Shown here one piece after another: positions 57,610 to 64,000 of a DNA stretch of 64,000 nt; position 1 is the stretch's first letter; each line of letters begins with the position of its first letter. Position numbers and translations under genes: made by a program. Under the pieces are notes generated by a model, which searched no databases, had not been told where the DNA came from, and saw only the letters and a program-made list of their open reading frames with translations. Source of the stretch: Eremophila alpestris peregrina (Eukaryota > Chordata > Aves > Passeriformes > Alaudidae); the NCBI GenBank assembly GCA_009792885.1, contig WMCF01000066.1:1268861-1332860 (forward strand). Reading direction: 5' to 3'.

Positions 57610-58600
57610 GAGACTCCAACATAGCACAGCTCACCTGAGGCACAATAAAGATGGAATTTCTTGTAAAATCAAATATTTTCTAGAAGAATAAAAAAACCAA
57701 CAACCCTCCCATTCCTTTCCTGCTATATCAACATAACCTGATAGCAACCCATTGCTTTGATGAGGTCTGTGTGTTTCCTTTCTGGTTTATGGTATCGTAT
57801 GATTATAAAGTTGAAACAATAAAAGCAAATCAAAGCCCTTTGATAGTATGAAAACAAAACGTTTGGGGTTTGGCTAAAGTGAATTATATTGCTGGAGCTG
57901 CACTGAAGCGCTTGGATTTTTAGGACTGCCTTGTGGTGCTTCTAAAAAAAAAGCTTTACATTAAATTTAGGTGAATTTTAAAACAAACCATCATTTCAAA
58001 GAAGAAAAAAATCATAAAGCTGTGCTTTGAGAAGGCAGAGATAAAAACTTCCCAATTTTCCCATAGAAGAAGAGCATTTCCAATTAGAAGTGTTTCAAGC
58101 TGGTTGTCAACGATTTTGGGACATTATCTGACTCTTCAGTTTTCAGAAAATGAGGTTTCTGATTGGAAGGAGCTCACCCATCTGTAGGAGAGTGTCCTAT
58201 ATAGAGGACTAATAATGCTGACATGAATAATTCATTGATCTTTATTACATCGAAAGGTATGTGTGGAGTGTGATGCACACACAGCCTCATCAAAGAAAGG
58301 CATATTCAGTTAAAAAGAATCAGTTTGAACTGTAGATTTTTAGAGTGTTTGATGGATTAACTCCAGCAAATCAACCTCCAAACTCGACTTTTGTTTGTCT
58401 CTCCCTGATCTGTAGGGAGATTATTAATATCATGTAACATTCAGTTAATAGGTCAGATGTGAGACCTTATTACAGATCGGGGATAAATTGCCTCTCTGGT
58501 AGCACATCCCTGACCTTCACAGACTTCAGAGTTCAGTATTCAGCCTTCATCCATCCAGCCTTAATTACTGTGTGCACGAGCATTAGCAGCACCACGAAAG
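57610..58600. promoter_or_regulatory. Largest enhancer-like AT-rich block
   Basis: Nearly 1 kb without repeats. It carries TCF/LEF-like cores (atcaaag at 57829, ctttgat at 57838, catcaaag near 58288), TAAT cores (ggactaataatgctgac, gagattattaatatcatg, ccttaattactgtg), and the inverted pair AGGTC/GACCT at 58450-58467. This density of Wnt-effector and homeodomain cores is typical of vertebrate developmental enhancers. Whether it is conserved cannot be seen here. Confidence 0.3.
57829..57844. promoter_or_regulatory. Palindromic pair of TCF/LEF-like cores
   Basis: ATCAAAG, two bases (CC), CTTTGAT: perfect 7-bp inverted arms. The right half reads CCTTTGATA, close to the TCF/LEF consensus CCTTTGATS. 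Confidence 0.4.
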
Positions 58601-59047
58601 GGCCAAGTTCATGCAGCCAGGACCCTGCTTTGCATCGTGTCTCTGCCTGGGAAGGACACAAAAAAGTCTTTGACAGGGCTGGACCCGGGATCCTGTTCAT
58701 GTCTAAAATTGTCTTTTAGTTGTTTTGCACCCAGATGTTTGCTCTGGGTTCTGCTGAATTGAGGGACTATGGTACTTTTTGCCTCATTATTAACCCTGAG
58801 AGCTTTATAAATATTCATTATTGATCTCGTTGCACCCTGAATTTGGGGGTGCCTTGGCAGGGTGTTTTCACCCAGGGCATGTTCTCAGTGATTGCACAAA
58901 ACAACTGCAGGGGCAGAGCTGGTTCTCCCAAAATCCCACAGATCAGTGAGGGTTTGGTTTGTTCAGGGGAGACATCACCATCTGCAGTTATCTCCTGAGG
59001 GGCAGGTGCCAATCTCTTCTCTCTGGGACAGGGACAGCAGCCAGGGC

Positions 59048-59290
59048 ACGGCTGGAGCTGGGCCAGGGCAGGCTCAGGCTGGAGATAAGGGAAAGGTTCT
59101 TCCCCCAGAGGGTGCTGGGCACTGCCCAGGCTCCCCAGGGAATGGGCACAGCCCCGAGGCTGCCACAGCTCCAGGAGAGCTTGGACAGCACTGCCAGGGA
59201 TGCCCAGGGTGGGGTTGTTGGGCTGTCTGTGCAGGGACAGGATCATGGTGGGTCTCTCCCAGCTCAGGAGAATCTCTCATTCTGTGATTT
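59048..59290 (+). mobile_element. CR1 LINE 3' fragment
   Basis: 'ggctggagctgggccagg', 'ttcttcccccagagggtgct', 'ccccagggaatgggcacagc' and 'gggatgcccagggtggggtt' lead to the tail 'tctcattctgtgattt'. A small deletion removed the 'agctggac' part before 'tcatggtgggtctc'. Confidence 0.93.
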
Positions 59291-60922
59291 GCACAGGAGA
59301 GCTGTTGGGTTTTTTCTTTGCTTAGGAGCAGCAGGAATGATTTGTGGTGTTGTCTCTAACTGAGGATGGATGAGACCAGGGGTGGTTGTGAGGCGAGAAA
59401 TGTGGGTTTGGAGATGGATTTGATGATCCAACCTGCCCCATCCCTGGTCTGGCTGTGTGAACAAAGGGTGGTTGGCAGGTGGCCCCTGAGGAAAAGCTCA
59501 GGAGGGTCCTCAAAGAGAACTTCTCTGGAAATGTATCTTTTCAGTTTTACTCAATTCCACTCGTTTCACCGGGGGAAAGTCGATGGCCTTCATTACGAGT
59601 CAGAGCAGGTGACATAATTCTCCTTCTGTGCTTTCAAATCTATGAACACGAGAACTTAATATTAGCAACACAGATACAAATAGCATTTTAACGCAGTATT
59701 TATCACCGCGCCTTCTCAGGAGAAAATCTATCAAAGCTTTAAATCTAAAACTCTCCCATTCTTCTCGAGCAACAAGATCAATTCATTAATATTTGGAAAG
59801 CTCTCGGGGTTATTAATCATCTGTTATTATTTTATTTATATACCTCTTAGTAAGAAAAAGTGGACGAACCAAGGCTAGTCTCACTGATTGCAGCTTTTAA
59901 CTTGGGGAAATGCGATGGGAGAAGGATGGGAACAATTTTATTGGGGAAAAAAACCCAACCTTTGTGCTTGCAATTTGCATGGCAGAGATAATGAAAGATG
60001 CTGCTTTCTAAAGGCTGAGAAAGGTAGCAGGTTAATTGTCTTATCATTATGAATTTGCTTTGTATCCGTGGCCTTAGCAGAGATCATAATGAATTTATTT
60101 AGTATTCACGGGGCCATCATGGCACATTCCTTCCATCAGTGTGGGACACACCTGTGTTGCCCCAGGATGGCTGTTTGGGAGCTGGTGTGAGCCCGGGCTG
60201 GAGTGGATGGAGCAGAGGAGTTATTAAACCATGCCACAGATCAGCCAGGAAGAGAGGTCAACCCCCTTAAATGAGTTTAGCTCCTTCCCTGGGTCTATCT
60301 CAGATGAGTACCCATCGCTTGAAAATAAGTTTGTAATTGACTGATCCAGACAGATGAGTTTGGGAAGAGGTGATTGATGTCAGCAATATATCTGAACGCA
60401 ATCAGCCTGGCCCAGAATACTAATCTGACAGCCTTTAGCAGCTCAGAGCTGCTCTTCAAACACTCTTTGGGGAAGTGGATTGTGCCCCAATCATTGTCTT
60501 GGGCTTCTGCTTTTTCCTGCCTCAGGAGCACTGAGGGATCAGGAGCTGCCAAGTCTGTAGTGTTTTGTTTGTGTTGAGCCATGGTTTCACTCTTCAGGTC
60601 TTGATGCCTCCAAGTATTTCAGCACACACTCACATTTAAGCTCATGAGTAGCTGAGCTGATCTTGGAATAATCTGCCTCAAAATGTCATGAACAGGTGAG
60701 GACTGTGCTAAATCAGGCCAGAGGCAGGACTGGGAAGTTAAGCTCATTCTGGAAGGCTGGAAGGAGTGGGGCCTGCACACTCAAGAGGTTTACACTTGTA
60801 CAGAAGAGCAGCTTTCCACACCCTTTGTCCTGGGCAGCCTTTTGCTGAGCCATGTGCTTAAATGGCAGAGAGGCAAATTCCAGGGTCACCACAGAGGTCC
60901 TTTTCAGTAGCAGGACATGGAA
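59291..60922. other. Unique stretch up to the assembly gap
   Basis: Contains the enhancer-like block 59580-60130. 60130-60922 is mixed sequence without a recognised repeat or exon. Confidence 0.45.
59580..60130. promoter_or_regulatory. Possible conserved non-coding element
   Basis: AT-rich and repeat-free: gaacttaatattagcaac, caattcattaatatttgg, gggttattaatcatctg, cttatcattatgaatttgc and gatcataatgaatttattt. The last two share an 'atnatgaattt' phrase about 50 bp apart. The CpGs kept inside AT-rich sequence (caccgcgcc, ttctcgagc, gtatccgtgg) are unusual for neutral AT-rich DNA. Confidence 0.3.
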
Positions 60923-61350
60923 NNNNNNNNNNNNNNNNNNNNNNNNNNNNNNNNNNNNNNNNNNNNNNNNNNNNNNNNNNNNNNNNNNNNNNNNNNNNNN
61001 NNNNNNNNNNNNNNNNNNNNNNNNNNNNNNNNNNNNNNNNNNNNNNNNNNNNNNNNNNNNNNNNNNNNNNNNNNNNNNNNNNNNNNNNNNNNNNNNNNNN
61101 NNNNNNNNNNNNNNNNNNNNNNNNNNNNNNNNNNNNNNNNNNNNNNNNNNNNNNNNNNNNNNNNNNNNNNNNNNNNNNNNNNNNNNNNNNNNNNNNNNNN
61201 NNNNNNNNNNNNNNNNNNNNNNNNNNNNNNNNNNNNNNNNNNNNNNNNNNNNNNNNNNNNNNNNNNNNNNNNNNNNNNNNNNNNNNNNNNNNNNNNNNNN
61301 NNNNNNNNNNNNNNNNNNNNNNNNNNNNNNNNNNNNNNNNNNNNNNNNNN
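60923..61350. other. Assembly gap (428 N)
   Basis: Unsequenced bases. The right edge opens directly into a 22-bp minisatellite, so the array probably caused the gap. Frames running through the N are meaningless. Confidence 1.
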
Positions 61351-61436
61351 GGGGAAGGTCAGGGCTCCATGTGGGGAAGGTCAGAGCTCCATGTGGGGAA
61401 GGTCAGCGCTCCATGTGGGGAAGGTCAGGGCTCCAG
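61351..61436. repeat. 22-bp minisatellite at the gap edge
   Basis: Copies at 61351, 61373, 61395 and 61417 (partial): ggggaaggtcag followed by gg, ag or cg and ctccatgt. Only one or two differences between copies, so the array is young. Its left end is hidden in the gap. Confidence 0.92.
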
Positions 61437-64000
61437 CCTCCTCCCCTGGATAAAGCAGCAAAGGGCACTACAAAGCCACCATGAGGGGATGTGGAGATGC
61501 CACAGACCATGTGACATTTCCCTGGACTTCCTGTTGTTTGGAAACCCCTGGTATCCTTGTGCTGTCCTGCCAAAGACCCGCTGGAGCAGCAGAAAGCAGG
61601 GAGCGCCAGGCAGGGATCACGGCGGAGGATCCAGGGATGGAGCTTCCTCTCTTCCCCAGCCTGTTGCATCTCTCCTCTCCCTTCCCAAGCCATGAGCAGT
61701 GTCCCTCTGAGCTGTCTCTGTCTGTCCCCACCCTCAAACACCGTGGTTGTGGTCCCACTGACCCTGGTAAAGGCATCGCTGAGCAGCAGCATGGGTGTGC
61801 AGCTGCTGTGAGGAGGAGCTGCTTTATTCCTTCACCAGCTCCTTCATCACCAGCCTTCAGCTGGCACAGGGCCTTTGGTTCATGTGTGGGGTGATGTCTG
61901 TGTCACTGCTGTCCCACTTCTCCTCCCTCTGGGTGTCCTGCCTCCAGGCCAGGGTGGGGACAGCAGGCACAAGCTGTCAGGCATTGTTAGAACTGCCCCA
62001 GACTTGCACTTTTCCAATGGAACACATCACCCAGCTGCCTTTCCAGGGAATAATTGCCCATCCAGTGCCAGCAGTATTGTCCTTCCCCTACCCTCTTTCT
62101 CCTCCCCAGCTCGGCAGGGACCCCAGGACAGGTCCCTCCTGCCTGTCCTTTCCTCTCCCAGCTCTGTCATGCTCTGCAGTGTTTGCCATCACTGCAAGCC
62201 TGTCCCCACCTAAAGGAGCTGGTGCTCCTTTCATCTCTGCATCTCTTTAACTCCTCGTTCTTTTGCCTTGTCTTCCTCGCTGGCAGGATATGAAAAAGCC
62301 ACAGAAATCGAATTCCATTTAAAAGCATCCACCAAGAGAGGATTTTTTTTTAATCCTCCTTCCCCTTCTCTCCTCCCTAAAATGAAGTTTCTTGCACTGC
62401 TCATTAGATGATAAGTGAATACAGAAAAACCTTTGAGCGAAGGTAATTCCTGGCGTGTGGAAGAGGGCTCTGGTGCTGGCTCCACATTTATGAATGCAAA
62501 CGAGTCCAGGCGTCCTGTGGGGATGCTTTGTCAGTCCTTTTATCTCTAAAACCAAAGTTCAAACTGACTTCCTGAGTCAAGAACCATAAAATTATTCTGC
62601 TGAAAGAATTCTCAAATGCCATCGGTGGCGGGGGGAGACCTTCATTTCCCAGCCTCTGAACTGGTCTGTGCAGGGGAAATGAAAGAGTCCCTCATTATCA
62701 GGGTGCTATTCAGCCCCTGTAATTGGGGGAATGTATTATGCTCCAACAGGAAAGGTCCAAATGGAAATCCCTAATAATAATAATAATAATAATAATTACT
62801 CAATGTGCTTCAGTCTCCCATTTAATCCCCAGATCTCAAAGTGCTTTTGAGACAATAAACCAAGACCCACAGAAATCCTCATCAAGCCGGGATGTCATTA
62901 TCACAAAAAGTTGCCTTTATTACAAATCAGAGGAGCTGTAATTTGAGGGGTGTCCCTCAGCTTGGTGCTTCATCTGAGCACCATCAGCACCCCAAATCCA
63001 TGGAGTGTGGGAACATCAATAACTCTCAATAAATCTTTATGTTGGTGCAAATAGGTTGGAATTGAAGTGAGGGGATGCTTCAGGTGCCAACACAAACATG
63101 GCTAAAGCTGCCCAGGTGCTGGTCTGGGGTATTTTGAGGAGTGCTTCCAGGATGTGCCATCGAAGAGCTGCAGATCTGTAGGACTGGGGCACTTGCACGT
63201 GACTAGAGATGAGTTTCTTCGGGGTGCAATCATCCCAAAATCAGCCAGACCTGCTGCACCAGAGAGAAACCCTTTACACAGGCTGCACATTTCAGCTGGG
63301 ATGGTGTAAAAACACGTTTGCAAACATGCCAGAAGCTGGATAGATAAAACAGAGGAGCACAGGGCAGGGAAATGACAGCTGAGGAGGAGAAATACAACTG
63401 GTGTGACTGCCAGCACATCTGTCCCAGTTACCTCCCACCAAGGAGACACAACAAGGCCCCAGTGCCAGCACCACCCCTGTCACAAGCCACTCAGCCAAAT
63501 ACTGTCACCATTCCTGAGGTCTGGATTTCACTCTGGCACCAATTAACAGCACAGTTTACAGGCAGTTTGCTGGATTTTTTTTTTTTTTTGGTGGATTTTA
63601 AATTACATGTCTTTTTTAGTAGCTTTTCCTGTAGAGATAAACTGCTGCAGTGGTTGGGGACCAGAACAGCATTTTTAGCTGAGCATCAGAGTGGCAAAGG
63701 CATCTTTTCCCACCCAGTTGTGATCTAAATCCCACTGGTGCCAGCACAATTCTCAAGCAGCTCCTGAACACAGATCACCTGGAGCAGATGGAAATTCTCC
63801 AGGCACTGAAAGGAGAGCTCAGGCTCTGTTCCCTTTTAGTCTGTGGATGTTTTACTGCCCAGCAGGATGCAGCCAGGGAAGGGGCTTGGGCTATCCCAGA
63901 CAGTGCTGATGTCTGTGTTGCTTTCACAGCCAGCATGGAGCAATACTGGAGGATGCTCCTGTTCCTGTCCAACCCTCCCTCCAGCTGGTTCCTTCCACTA
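61437..64000. other. 2.6 kb of unique non-coding sequence
   Basis: 61480-62250 is GC-rich with chance frames. 62380-62940 has an AT-rich part and a (TAA)8 run. A fifteen-T run lies near 63575-63589. No repeat family or exon was recognised. Confidence 0.45.
62772..62795. repeat. (TAA)8 microsatellite
   Basis: Eight perfect TAA units between ccc and ttactc. An open frame through it reads as an isoleucine run, a by-product of the repeat. Confidence 0.95.

Larger units (their letters stand above)
57595..59047. other. Mostly AT-rich unique stretch
   Basis: Dominated by the enhancer-like block 57610-58600 (listed separately). 58600-59047 is mixed sequence without a recognised feature. Confidence 0.45.

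Noticed and set aside
60852..61695. Open frames of up to 277 codons
   Set aside because: They exist only because the assembly gap has no stop codons. The readable part is the 22-bp minisatellite.
1..64000. CRISPR arrays, operons, prophage or other prokaryotic systems
   Set aside because: No direct-repeat and spacer arrays, no dense gene layout and no ribosome-binding sites. The CR1 and LTR content shows vertebrate nuclear DNA.

Overview
The window reads as bird nuclear DNA, probably from a songbird. The main evidence is about 25 copies of the CR1 non-LTR retrotransposon. They all share the avian CR1 3' end (a 'tgtccaaggccaggctgga'-type body and a tail like 'attctgtgattc'), and most are cut off at the 5' side. 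Two solitary endogenous-retrovirus LTRs of types I associate with passerine genomes (near 20.1-20.6 kb and 42.8-43.3 kb) support this. That species inference rests on memory of repeat families, not on a search.

I find no gene that I can name. There are no recognisable protein domains, tRNAs, rRNAs or bacterial-type operons. The many open frames of 60-255 codons are what chance gives in 64 kb of this composition, and several of the longest run through CR1 copies. The best coding candidate is a 141-bp exon-like block on the minus strand at 25905-26045. It has good splice signals and equal phases at both ends, but I do not recognise the peptide. The window is therefore most likely a gene desert or a large intron.

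Layout. 0-8 kb: a 36-bp minisatellite at the left edge, four CR1 copies and a 14-bp inverted repeat. 8-18 kb: mostly unique sequence with CR1 copies at 12.9, 14.1 and 17.6 kb and two strong G-quadruplex motifs at 15.5-16.0 kb. 18-30 kb: triplet microsatellites, an antisense LTR, one CR1, the candidate exon and a small CpG island at 28.7 kb. 30-41.5 kb: eight CR1 fragments, a tandem duplication and a 49-bp minisatellite. 41.5-50 kb: a solo LTR and old CR1 fragments. 50-64 kb: CR1 copies between AT-rich unique blocks, then an assembly gap flanked by a 22-bp minisatellite.

Between the repeats lie AT-rich, repeat-free blocks of 200-1000 bp, rich in TAAT, TTTGAT and similar cores (for example 48.9-49.4, 51.0-51.4, 57.6-58.6 and 59.6-60.1 kb). 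They have the look of vertebrate conserved non-coding enhancers next to a developmental regulator. This is an inference from texture alone. Only a cross-species alignment could confirm it.
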